Of a DNA stretch of 64,000 nucleotides, positions 24,401 through 35,713 are shown in pieces (position 1 is the first letter of the stretch; every line of letters begins with the position of its first letter). The position numbers were made by a program, and so were the translations under genes. Location of the stretch: contig NW_006917091.1 in assembly GCF_000516985.1 (NCBI RefSeq), forward strand, positions 2,084,333 through 2,148,332, in the 5' to 3' direction. Source of the stretch: Pestalotiopsis fici W106-1. Its lineage: Eukaryota; Ascomycota; Sordariomycetes; Amphisphaeriales; Sporocadaceae. Below the pieces are notes generated by a model. That model was given only the letters and a program-made list of their open reading frames with translations. It was not told the origin of the DNA and ran no database searches.

Positions 24401-25926
24401 TAATAAAAATCGTCTTTTGATCGATATTATCGATTTTTGCCCTAACGCTTAAAAGCTTTAAAATATATCCTTTAAAAGTGGATATAAACTCGTTTAACGA
24501 GTTATAATTTTCGAATTTAATCGTATAAAATTCGAGATATAGTTATTAACGTAATATAGGACTAGTGCCTTAATAGGCTAATTGTAAGGTGGATAAGGCC
24601 TTATATAGATTTATTTTATCGAAAATTAAATTTAACGGTTTTATTATTAAATTTTAACGAATTAGAAGCAATGCCTATGCTTTCTGAATATCGGTTATAC
24701 CGTTATATATATCGGTAGTTTTAAAAAACCGATCGATTCCTAGCAGTTTAAGATATAACCGCAACGTAGATTTCCACGTATTCCAGTTTCCGGATCCGGA
24801 GAGTTTTTGTTTCTCCGGCATCTGGCATCCGGCAATAGTACGGATAGAGTTATCTATTTTGCCGAATTTTTGCCGTTATAACGGTATAATTATCGTTAAA
24901 AACGGTAAAGGAATCGTTAAGAAAATGAAAATAAAAGAAATTAATTCTTTTATTTTATCGATGAAGTGTATAAGGGGATCCAGGTGCTATAATATGATAT
25001 AATAGGTGCTATAGGGTGCTATAGCAGATCGGCTATTATAATAAGGACTAGTTATAAGTGATTTTATAGCCGTTATATGGCTGTAACGGGTAAAATCACT
25101 ATAATTAGCCACTTAACTATAGTTTTCGATATAGTTACGGCTTATATAGGCTTATATATAGGCCTATAAAGGATCGGCTACTATAACGGAATTCTAGAGT
25201 TTACGTTGAATTAACTCGTTTAGGAAAGCGGCTATAGTTTTCGATATAAAGTCCGGTTCCTAATATAATCGATATTATACCGGACCGGGCTTATAACCTG
25301 TTCTAAGGTATAATTAGTGGATCATAAACTTAGGCACAGGGAAGCGTTCGTATAATTCGTAGAATCAGGCCGTAAAAGTAGTTATAAGGCTATATAATTA
25401 ATTTATTAAAGCTTAAGGAAAGAATAACTAATTACGGAGGAATAACTACCTTTTATACCTATAAAATCAACTAATAAGAATATTCTGGAATATATTACTA
25501 ATAAACTGGATTTATAATTAAGTTAATTAGTAATAAGGTTAATTTATAATCGAAGAAACTATTAAAATTTATGGATTTTTATAGTGTAGGTTACCCTGTA
25601 ACCTAGGGCCATTATGGCCAGGTGCACTGGCCACACTTAGTAGGGCTGGATCCAGTGGAACGTTCCACTGGATTCCAGTGGGTTCCAGTGGCCATAGTGG
25701 CCACAACAGTCAACTATAATGACTTGTTGACTATACAGCACTGTGAATAATGGCTGTAAGTGGTGCTGTACTGACTGTAGGTCAGTACAGGGTAAGTTCC
25801 ACTGATTTCCCATATATCGTTATTTAACGATATCTCGATGGGTTTTATAGCTGTTATAACGATATGATATGCGTTATAAAGCTAATTTTATGCATTATAC
25901 GATGCTGTATTAACATCCGTGCAACA
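21486..25926 (-). mobile_element. Ty1/copia retrotransposon, 3'-truncated, lightly mutated
   Basis: The 5' LTR is 25299-25926 (628 bp; on the minus strand TGTTGCACGG to CTTAGAACA). The body runs leftwards. Gag starts near 24,821 (MPEKQKLSGSGNWNTWK). An integrase zinc region follows at about 23,400 (RLSHPNYNILAKI), then the integrase core with DNGREF and KQNGIAERTNR (about 22,900-23,200), and reverse transcriptase reaching ALYGLKQSPRQ at about 21,600. The element breaks off at 21,486 within the RT region against the gypsy LTR, so the rest of RT, RNase H and the 3' LTR are missing. Stops are few, far fewer than in the gypsy copies. Confidence 0.88.
25299..25926 (-). repeat. Copia 5' LTR
   Basis: 628 bp, starting TGTTCTAAGG and ending TCCGTGCAACA when read on the plus strand. 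It is closely similar to the solo LTR at 42,356-42,985 and to a decayed fragment at 51,634-51,874. Confidence 0.9.
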
Positions 25927-28900
25927 AATAACGATACCGTTTTACAGCTTTAATCGAAAAACTTGGCTTTAACGTTATACCTTATTCTTTATATTATAAA
26001 CGTAGCTAGAAATACCGAATAATAAAAAAAAACGTCGCGGTATAAAGAGTGCATTCGTCGCGGTCGTTTTTATAACGGAATTAATATCCTAGTAGTTTTT
26101 TAATCCCGGATAATAAACAAATCGCAACGTTTACGGCGGGAAAAAAAAAACTTTTAAGCTTCTTTATCGTTTTTACGAGCAAACTGCCTTTGCGCTAGCC
26201 AAATTTAAGCGCCTTCGTACTTAATAAGATTACTTAGTAACCCGTAATGCGAAAATAATAAATCGTAATCTCTAATTTTTAAATAAGCTTAAAAAAATAA
26301 ACGGGCGAAAGCGGAAGCCGTAGCCGAGGTTTAATCCTTTAAAGGCATAAACGTTATCGATTAATCTTCGATCGGAATCGGAAATAATTTTAAAAATCTT
26401 AATCCTTTAATCTTAACTAAAAATAATATTTAAAAGCAATATAATCCTTAATATACTTCCTAAATTCCCAAATATTTTCCTCAAATAGGTAATCTTCCTA
26501 TTTAATATAAAATTAATATCCGCGTCCGACCTTTTTATAATTAATAATTTCTTCGACGTTATATATTTGCTAATTTAGTTCGGTTTCTAATATTTCGTCG
26601 ATTTTAGCGTTTTCTAATGCTAATTCGAGCAATAAAATATAAAAAGTTCTATAATTTCTTATAATCTTTAGTAACTTAAATCGGTAATTAATATTTAAAA
26701 CTTTTTTATTAATTTTAAATAATCCGAATTTTTTAAAATCAAATTTATCGTTTAATCGTTTTATTTTAATATTTTTGCGTAAAAAATAAACCTTCTCTCC
26801 TTTCTTAAAGATTAGTCCTTTAATCTTTTTTTATCGTATTAGAGTTTTATCTTTTATTAAATGGCGATAAGGGTTTTAAAAACTCCTTGGTGTCCATAGA
26901 TTAATAATTTATGGTAATCTCTAATAAGGTCTTTTCGGAATTCGTCTAATATCCATAATTTGCCTTAATATTTAATAATATCTTCGAATTCTCCTATTTC
27001 CAACGCTAGGTTATAAAATAGGTCTTAAAATAATAGTCGTACTATATCGATAACTTTCTCTATCCAGCTTTTATTATTAATAACCCTTATAACTGCGCAC
27101 AAAATTATAATAAATATTAGGTCTCCGTTATTATCTATAAAAAAATAATATTAATTTCTTTTAATACTTCTTAAAAATAATCTAGTCTTCGGCTAAAAGC
27201 GTTAGTTCTCCCGTTTTCTAACCCTTTGCGGTAAATAATCCTAAAATTAAAATCTACCAAAAATTCTGCCTATTTAATTTATCGCTTATTAAATTCTTTA
27301 TTAATAATAAATAAAGCTAAATTCTTATAATCGGTATAAACCTTAACTTAATATTTAATTCCGCTAAAATAATATTTCTATTTTTAAAATACTTTAATAA
27401 TCGCTATAAATTTTTTATTATAAATCTAATAATTTAGCTATTTTTTTATAAACTTTTTGCTATAAAACGCAATTAAATATAATTTCCCGTTATTATCTTT
27501 TTGCGTAAATTATCCGCTTATAGCGTAATTTAAAGCGTTTATCTCGATTTTAAATTTTTATTTTAAATTTGCTATACGTATTACGGGTTCGTCCGTAATT
27601 CGTTTTTTAATTATTTCGAAGGCTTTTTACGCTTCGGGTATTTAATCGAAAAATATATCCTTTTTTATTAAATGCGTAAATAATACGGCGATACCTCCGA
27701 ATCCTTAAATAAATATTTAGTAAAAATTTACAAATCTTAAAAAGGATTTAACTTTTATTACCGAAATCGGGGTAAGCCAATCCTTTATTATTAAAATTTT
27801 AAATAGCTCCATTTTAATTTCTCCGGGGGATATTATATATCCTATAAAAGTAATTTCCTTTTTATAAAATTCGCTTTTTTTAGGTTAATTAGCAGGTTTA
27901 TATCTTATAATTTCTATAGCATTATTTTAACGTATTATTAATATTCGTTAAAATCTTTAAAATAAATAAAAATATTATCGAAATATATTATTACGAATTT
28001 ATCGAAATATTTTTTTAAAACGTCGTTAATTATATTTTAAAAGCTTGCTAATGCGTTAGTTAATCCGAAAAATATAACCTTATATTCGAAATATCCGTAT
28101 TTGCAATAAAAAACGGTTTTCTATTCTTTTCCTTTTTTAATATATATTAAACCGTACGCATTAAGCAAATCTAAAGCCGTAAACCATTAAGCTCCGTGCA
28201 ATTTATCGCGTAAATCCTTAATTAAAAATAAAAAATATCGGTTTTTAATCGTAATATCGTTAAACTTACGGTAATCGATACAAAATCTCTATTTAGGTTT
28301 CCTATCCTTACTTTTTTTAAATACAAAAAATATTAGGTATTTTACGGATAAAATAAATTCCGTAATCCATCCCTTTTATAATATATCCGTTAAATATTCC
28401 TTTAATATTTTTTCGTACTAAAGTTTTACTAAATATATTAGCATAAAATATAGTTTTTTTCCTTTTTAAAAAAGTATTTTATAATCGTATTTCGTATATT
28501 TTAATAATTTTATTTTTAATATTCTATTAAATAAATCGCTAAATTCCTAATATTTTTTTAATATTTTAATTTCGAATTTCGGCTTAATATATTTAATTAT
28601 AAAATAAAATCCAAATATTTTAAAATTGCTTAAAAGTTTATTTTAGCGCTTTTTAAAAGTTAACTCTTTTCCTAATATATCCTACTAAAATTAGCCGGTA
28701 TTCTAATTTACTCTAAGGTTATTCGCTCGTAACCAAAATATCCCTAAAATAATATCGTAATCCGTAATTTTTATAATATCGCATTTAAATCCTTTTTCGT
28801 AATCTTAAATATAAACTTAAATATATATAATCTTTATACTTATTATTCCGTTTTTATACGATATAAATTTTTTATTAATAATATTAAATACGTAAAGCGT

Positions 28901-31019
28901 TTTTTTTTATTTTTATAATATTTATAAAACGTTAACGATTATTAGCGAAATAAAATTTCCTTAAGCTCCTGTATTTATTAAAGCTCGTATTTTTTAATTT
29001 ATAATTTTAATCTAAATCGTAAAATATTCGTTAATATTAGTGCTACTCGTAGTATATATAGACTTTTTAATCGGGGTCTATTTTTATCGCTTTAAAAATA
29101 CCCGTAATCGTTTCCCGAATTCTTATTAATCTGTTTATTAGCTCGTCGCATTTCGGCGGCCGTATATAATTATTATTTTAATAAGCTTAAATTTTTTTTA
29201 GCTTATAAGGGTCGATTTCCGTATTATTTAAATAATTCGCTTATTTTTTATTATATATCGGGGATATTTCCTTATTTTTTATCGTCCCTAAAAGGTTTTT
29301 TTAGCTCTTTATATTTTTAATATATAAAATATAAGCTAATCGTAGTCCTAATATAGGTTTCTCCCGTTTTTTTATTATTCTAATAATTAATCGTAATAAT
29401 AAATTAGCTATTAAATATATAAATAATTCGTATCCGTCGTTTATAGCTCGTATTAAATTTTCGGCATTATCGTTTTTTAATTAAATAATTATAACGCGGA
29501 TACGTCTTATTACCTTATATTTTTTAAAAAAATACTATACTTTAATCTTCTCGGTTACGTAATATTCGCAATTATAATATAGGCATTTTTCCTATTTCCT
29601 ATCCCCATTTCTTAAATATCGGTCTAAATCTTATAATCGTATATAAAGTATTACAAATCCTCGAAAATCGATATAATTAATCTTTATATTTTCTATTTCT
29701 CCCGCCTTAAAAAAATAATAAATAACGTTTTTATTATATCCAGGGTTGGCATTTAGTTAACTACTAGTTAACTACGCGTAGTTAACTACGAATTACGCGT
29801 AATTTAGTTAATAACTAACTATGCGTAGTTTTTGGGAGTATTAACTAAAATTACGCGTAGTTAGTTAGCAGCCTGAGTAAAACTACCGTAATTAGTTAAG
29901 GCCTTGAGTAAAACTAAACTACCGTAGTTTAGTTAATAACTACGCTAACTAATTAACTATAATTTAAATTAAATAAGAAATAAAATAATTAATTATTTAA
30001 AATGTTTTGATAATTATTAATAAAAGAATAAATAGGAATTATAAAGCCGTTATTCTTTTATTTTTGTTTTTTTATTTCAATTTTTTATAATTCTTTTTAT
30101 TTTTAATATTTTTATAATAAAAATAAATAAAAGAATTATTAATTTTTAAAAAATAAAAATAAATAATTATAATAACGATAAAAATCTAATTATAACGGCA
30201 TTTTATTTGCTTTTAATTTGTTTATTTTATTACGATTAAAGCGTTTTAAAATAAAATAAATCTTTTATAATTTAAATAAAATCGTAGTTACGTAGTTAAC
30301 TACTAACTAATTCTAACTAACTACTAACTACGCGTAGTTAGTTAGTTAAATGAGTAAAACTACGGTAGTTAATTAGCAGCTTGAGTAAAACTACCGTAGT
30401 TTAGTTAGCAGGCTGAGTAAAACTACGTAGTTTCGTTAACTACGAACTACTAACTAAAACTACTAGTTAATTTACCTACCCTGCCTATATAACTTATCCT
30501 ATTTAGGCTTCGCGTATAAAAAAAGTGGTTTCCCTTTTTTTAAATACGCGGATCTCTTTAACTAATTCCAAATATTAATTTTTAATTAATTCGAAATTAT
30601 CTTTTTTTATCTCTTACGCAAGCGAGCGCTAAAGGTATTTAAATAAAAAAAAAAGTTTTCCCGGCTAACAATATTCTACTAAATATTACTCGAGGTTTCT
30701 TTTAAAGGTAACGTACCTAAATAAAAATAATCAAAATATAACGATTATACTACGGGTTTCTAAAATAAACCGGAAATATAAAAGGTATTAGGGTTTATAT
30801 TAACAAAAAACGATAATTTCGAAAAAAAATACTAAATAATAAATATCTAAAAATAAAGGTAATTAAACTAATTTATAAATATAATCGTTAAAGCGTATTA
30901 AATATTTTATTTATAGGTAAAATAAATGCTTAAATTAATTACTAAAATAATAATTATTTATATAAAAAATCCTTTTATAATATATATTTATTTATTCCCT
31001 TATTAATATCCTTAAATCA
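25927..31019 (-). mobile_element. Ty3/gypsy retrotransposon, copy 2, inverted relative to copy 1
   Basis: The 5' LTR is 30737-31019 (283 bp); the first bases of the body match those after the 5' LTR of copy 1. Reverse transcriptase is at about 27,700-28,450 and integrase at about 26,700-27,200, all on the minus strand and heavily RIP-altered. A MITE (29,741-30,483) sits in the body, and the sequences on its two sides come from non-adjacent parts of the element, so gag and neighbouring sequence appear deleted. The 3' end is cut off by the copia LTR at 25,926. Confidence 0.85.
29741..30483. mobile_element. hAT-type MITE, ACTACCGTAGTT family, without matching target duplication
   Basis: 743 bp, from CAGGGTTGGCATTTAG to TTTACCTACCCTG, with many ACTACCGTAGTTTTACTCAG-type subterminal repeats. 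The flanking 8-mers ATTATATC and CCTATATA do not match. The flanks belong to different parts of gypsy copy 2. Confidence 0.8.
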
Positions 31020-31031
31020 CCTTTTTATTAA

Positions 31032-31180
31032 TGTTGGGCGTAGCCCAACACAATGACTAAGCAGATGACTAAGCGCGCAACGCTTAGCGTTGCTATATAA
31101 TAGATTGGCCTACGGCCAATCCGTAGATAGGAAATGCATGCTTCTACCACACTCTCTCTATGACCCAATGGTGCCTAACA
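31032..31180 (+). mobile_element. Solo LTR of the gypsy-3/TRIM family, almost undegraded
   Basis: 149 bp, TGTTGGGCGTAGCCCAACA to GTGCCTAACA, with a perfect 5-bp target duplication ATTAA (31027-31031, 31181-31185). It contains three strong palindromes: TTGGGCGTAGCCCAA, CAACGCTTAGCGTTG and GATTGGCCTACGGCCAATC. Confidence 0.92.
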
Positions 31181-32440
31181 ATTAATAATACTTTCGTTTA
31201 GCTTATTCATCTTATTATAAATTTCACTTTTAAATTATTAATTTAATAATAAGCCTATTAATAACCGTTAATAGCTAGCAAAAGTGCTAGCCTAATTCCT
31301 ATTTAAAATATTTGCGGCTTCGGTTCTAAACCCCGTATATTGCCTTTTTAAGCGCCAATATCCTTTGTTTGCCGTATGCAAGGGTGCATATTCGTAACAT
31401 CGAACTAACTTAAGTTAACTGGAATTAGGCCCAGTTTAACTGCCAGTTAACTGTTTGCAAACCCTGGTTTAATTATATTATCGGCTTTATAATCGACTTA
31501 ATAATTTAAGGAATTAAAGCGTATCATCTCTTATTATTAAAAACTTTTTATATTAAAATCAGGGTTGCAATTTAATTAATTAACAGGGTTGGAAAACGGT
31601 AACCGTTAAGTTAACCGCGCTGCGGTTACTTTAACCGCATGAATTTTAAACTTTAACTTAAGTAACCGCAGCTAATTAAAACTTAAACTTAAAATAACCG
31701 CGGTTAATAAAACTTAAACTTAAACTTAACCGTAATAACCGCTAATTATATAATATAAATAAAACTTAATTTAAATAAAATCTAAAATAAATCAAATAAA
31801 TTTTTAACGCTAAAATAATAAGATTAATATTAAATTCTTTTTACTTTTTATTTTATTACCAGGGTAGGTAAACTAATTAATAGTTTTAATTAGTAATTCG
31901 TAATTAACGAAACTACGTAGTTTTACTCAGCCTATTAACTAAACTACGGTAGTTTTACTTAAGCTGCTAATTAATTACCGTAGTTTTACTTAAGCTGCTA
32001 ATTAATTACGCGTAATTTTACTTAGGTTATTAATTAACTACCGTAGTTTTACTTAGGCTACTAATTAATTACGCGTAATTAGTAGTTAGTTAAAGTTAAT
32101 TAATAGTTAATTACGAAACTACGATTTTAATTAAATTATTAATTTTTAAATTTAAAAAAATTCTAAAGGGAATTAATTAAGCAAAAGAAAATCTTTTATA
32201 TAAAAGTAATTTTAATCTTTTTATTTTTATAGCTAATTTAATAATTCAATTATAATAAATATCAGTTTAAGCTTTTTTAATAAAGTGTAATTTTATATAT
32301 TAAAAATTATATTAATTAAACTATTATTTTTAATTTTTAAATATTTAATTTTAAGAAATCGAATTAAGGAAAATAAACCTTTTAGCATTCTAATTTATTA
32401 TATCTTTTTTAATTAAATAGCTATTATAATAATTTTTATA
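31181..32440. other. Cluster of truncated hAT-type MITEs
   Basis: Three left termini are visible: CAGGGTTGCAATTTAA at 31,560, CAGGGTTGGAAAACGG at 31,584 (GCGGTTA family in reverse) and CAGGGTAGGTAAACTA at 31,860 (ACTACCGTAGTT family). No right termini with matching duplications were found. A MITE right end (TTGCAAACCCTGG) occurs at about 31,456-31,468. The rest is AT-rich filler. Confidence 0.55.
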
Positions 32441-32589
32441 TAAATTAACGCTAAAGCTATTAATAAGACTCCGATAATCTCCGAATTAGTCCGAGTTGTA
32501 TTTATTAAGTTATTCATTTATTTTACGTTTTTTAAAAAAAACTCCGATCGAAATCCGAGCTTAATTTCCATCAGATTCCATTGCGGGGT

Positions 32590-32890
32590 AAAGTGAGTGG
32601 GGTCTTATCTTTCGATCCGTACGATATCTTTTTAACGTACGGATCGACGAATAAAATAACGGTTTTTAATCTAATATCTGGCTATAAAGTAGGGTAACTG
32701 GGATTTTATCTTTCGATCCGTACGATATCTTTTTAACGTCCCGATCAACGAATAAAACACCACCTATTAATCTAATATCTAGTTATAAAGTAAATTAACT
32801 AGGGTCTTAAACCCCTCGATCCCCGTGATATCTTTTTAACGTCTGGATCAACGAATAAAATAATAACCGATAATCTTTTATCTTTTATCC
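32590..32890. repeat. Three-copy tandem repeat of about 101 bp, each with a hairpin
   Basis: The core TATCTTTCGATCCGTACG recurs with CGAT at 32613, 32714 and 32817, so periods are 101 and 103. In copy 1 the core and its partner CGTACGGATCG form an 11-bp perfect inverted repeat around a 12-base loop containing TTTTT. The arms decay in copies 2 and 3. I cannot assign it to a known element. Confidence 0.75.
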
Positions 32891-33009
32891 TATCTTTTCG
32901 GTAGTTTTACCATTTAATAATACTAAAATAAGTAATTTAAAATCCGGATAATGGATTTTACTTATCTTTTACCGTAAAATCCGCCAATAATATTAACTTC
33001 TTTAATCTT

Positions 33010-33557
33010 CAGGGTTGGTATTTAGTTAACTAATAATTAACTAACGTTAGTTAATTAAAAACTACATTTAGTTTAGTTATTAGTTAATTAACGTTAGTTT
33101 TTAAAAATGCTAATTAAAACTAAATTGATTTAGTTAGCAGCTTGACTAAAATTAAAGATTTTAATTAGTAAAGTGATTAAAACTAAATAACTAAAGATTT
33201 AATATTAATATTAATTTAATTAATTTACTAATTATAATAAAGATAATTAGCAGAATTAATTAATTAAAGCTTCCTTTAATTATTTACGTTATTAATTTTA
33301 TTATATCTTTTTATAAATAATTATAACGTTTTTAAAAAATCTTTAGTTAATTAAAGAATTAACTAAAACTAAATTGATTTAGTTAGAATGCTAATTAAAA
33401 CTAAATTGATTTGGTTAAGGTGTTAATTAAAACTAAAGTGATTTAATTAGCAGCCTAATTAAAACTACGTTAGTTTAGTTAATGGCTTGAGTAAAACTAA
33501 GTAGTTTAGTTAACTAAAAACTAAAACTAAAAACTAAAACTAATCATACCAACGCTG
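33010..33557. mobile_element. hAT-type MITE, AACTAAATTGATTTAG family
   Basis: 548 bp, CAGGGTTGGTATTTAG to ATACCAACGCTG, with a perfect 8-bp target duplication TTAATCTT (33002-33009, 33558-33565). Internal repeats are AACTAAATTGATTTAGTTAG-like. It is non-coding. Confidence 0.92.
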
Positions 33558-34015
33558 TTAATCTTAATTCCATAAAATCCGTTCTTTTAATTTAAAATCA
33601 ACGTTATAGCCGATTATTATGGTTGGCATTAAGTGTGAGCTTGAGTTAACTCAATTGAGTTGAGTTATTAATTAAACTCAATTGAGTTATTAAAAATGCT
33701 AACTCAAACTTAATGATTTAGTTAATAGGTAAACTCAAACTAAATCAATTAAGTTAAGTTAATAACTCAATTAACTCATTAACTCAAAGAATTATTAATT
33801 TTAATTAATAATTAATTCATTAAAATAATATAAAAATATAATTAAATAAAAGGAAAAATAATAAATAAAACGCTATATTTCTTTTTATTTTACCTGCTTT
33901 ATTAGATTTTTAAGATTTATTTTACTTTTTATTAATTTTTATTTAATTATTTTATAAAACTTTCAAAAATAATTTTAAAATTAATAAAAAATAATAAAAA
34001 TAAAGCTGTTAATGC

Positions 34016-34729
34016 CAGGGTTGGTATTTAGTTAACTAATAATTAACTAACGTTAGTTAACTAAAAACTACATTTAGTTTAGTTTTTAGTTAACTAACGT
34101 TAGTTAGTGAGGGTGCTAACTAAAACTAAATTGATTTAGTTAGCAGCCTGATTAAAACTAAATCAATTTAGTTTAGTTAATAACTAAACTAACTAAATAA
34201 CTAAAGATTTAATATAAGAATAACCAAAATTAATTATTAAGGTTAACCTTTATTATTATATAAATTAATTAGTTTAAAACGAATAAAATGCTAGTTTTAC
34301 TTTATTTTTTTCGTTTTATATCGAATTTTTATAATTAATTTAAAAAAATGAACTTTTAAAATAAAATAATTATTTATAAAAGGTAACTTTTTAAAAAATA
34401 AAAATAAATACTAAATAAAAAGGTTTTAATTAAATTTTAAATGCCTTTTATTTTTTAAAACTTATACTTAATAATGGTGTTATTAAAATCAGTATTTTTA
34501 ATTTATATTAAATAAATTAATTAATTTTTTAGTTTTTAGTTAATAACTAAACTAAACTAAACTAACTAAAAACTAAATTGATTTAGTTAGGACCTTGACT
34601 AAAACTAAATTGATTTAGTTAGCAGCCTGACTAAAACTACGTTAGTTTAATTAGTAACCTGAGTAAAACTAAGTAGTTTAGTTAACTAAAAACTAAAACT
34701 AAAAACTAAAATTAATCATACCAACCCTG
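34016..34729. mobile_element. hAT-type MITE, AACTAAATTGATTTAG family, nested
   Basis: 714 bp, CAGGGTTGGTATTTAG to CATACCAACCCTG, with a perfect 8-bp target duplication GTTAATGC (34008-34015, 34730-34737). It belongs to the same family as 33,010-33,557. Confidence 0.93.
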
Positions 34730-34960
34730 GTTAATGCATTATAATCCCGTATTTTTATTTAAGTTAATAATAAATTTAATTTAATTTTAATTATTTATTT
34801 TATAATTAATATTGGGCGTAGCCCAATATAATGACTAAGCAGATGACTAAGCGCGCAACGCTTAGCGTTGCTATATAAAAGATTGGCCTACGGCCAATCC
34901 ATAAATAGGAAATGCATGCTTTTACCATATTCTCTCTATAACCCAATAGTGCTTAACAAT

Positions 34961-34978
34961 TGGTAGCTTGCGGACACT
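34961..34978 (+). promoter_or_regulatory. Candidate primer-binding site of the TRIM
   Basis: It begins with TGG two bases downstream of LTR1, as needed to pair with a tRNA CCA end. I could not assign which tRNA matches. Confidence 0.7.
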
Positions 34979-35160
34979 CCTACCCAGCGGCCATCCAAAC
35001 GCCCTCGCAAGGTACGCTAGTCCTAAGGGATATAATGCACCGACGGGAACGGGAATAGCATTATAAAATAACGGGTTAATAATAACGAGATATTAGGGAC
35101 TAAATAATAAGGATTATATTAATGCATTAATATATTATAATAAATTAAAAAAATAAATTT

Positions 35161-35185
35161 AAAAAGAAAAAAAGGAAAAGGGAGG
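35161..35185 (+). promoter_or_regulatory. Polypurine tract of the TRIM
   Basis: 25 consecutive purines end at the first base of LTR2, the expected plus-strand primer site. The gypsy relative has an equivalent 23-purine tract at 50036-50058 immediately before its LTR. Confidence 0.85.
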
Positions 35186-35713
35186 TATTAGGCGTAGCCT
35201 AATATAATAACTAAGCAAATAACTAAGCGCGTAACGCTTAATATTGCTATATAAAAGATTGGCCTACGGCTAATCTATAAATAGGAAATATATGCTTCTA
35301 CCATACTCTCTTTATAACTTAATGGTGCCTAACAATTAAAATTAATTATCTTTAAGTTATTGAGTTATTAACTCAAACTCAATTGAGTTAACTGAAACTC
35401 AATTGATTTAGTCAGGGGCTTGAGTAAAACTCATCGAGTTATTAAAATTAGTGAGTTTAACTCATTGATTTAGTTAGCACCCGGAATAAAACTCAACTTA
35501 ATTGAGTTAACTCAAACTCAAACTTAAAGCTCAAACTAATTTTACCTACCCTGCCGATTATTGATTTAAAATCCAGTTTAAGTCCGATTTTAAATTAAAT
35601 TTTATTTAAATATTAAAAAAGTAGATTTCCCATCCATAAAGTAGTTTCTTTTTCACTATAAACCATCACTATAATATTTAATACTTAATTATACTACCAT
35701 TATTTAATATACT

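Larger units (their letters stand above)
34810..35334 (+). mobile_element. Complete TRIM (miniature LTR retrotransposon)
   Basis: Two 149-bp direct repeats (34810-34958 and 35186-35334) flank a 227-bp non-coding interior. The whole is bounded by a perfect 5-bp target duplication ATTAA (34805-34809, 35335-35339). Two bases after LTR1 comes a candidate primer-binding site TGGTAGCTTGCGGACACT (34961-34978). A 25-base pure purine tract (35161-35185) ends exactly at LTR2. These are the priming signals of an LTR retrotransposon. The right part of the interior (35025-35185) matches the 3' UTR of the gypsy element at about 49,900-50,058, and the LTRs match its LTR, so it looks like an internally deleted derivative moved in trans. 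Confidence 0.92.
33618..35553. mobile_element. hAT-type MITE, AACTCAATTGAGTT family, containing a second MITE and a TRIM
   Basis: Left end TATGGTTGGCATTAAG (RIP/mutation-altered CAGGGTTGG) and right end TTTTACCTACCCTG, with a perfect 8-bp target duplication CCGATTAT (33610-33617, 35554-35561). Two later insertions lie inside it, the MITE at 34,016 and the TRIM at 34,810. Net length is about 0.7 kb. Confidence 0.9.
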
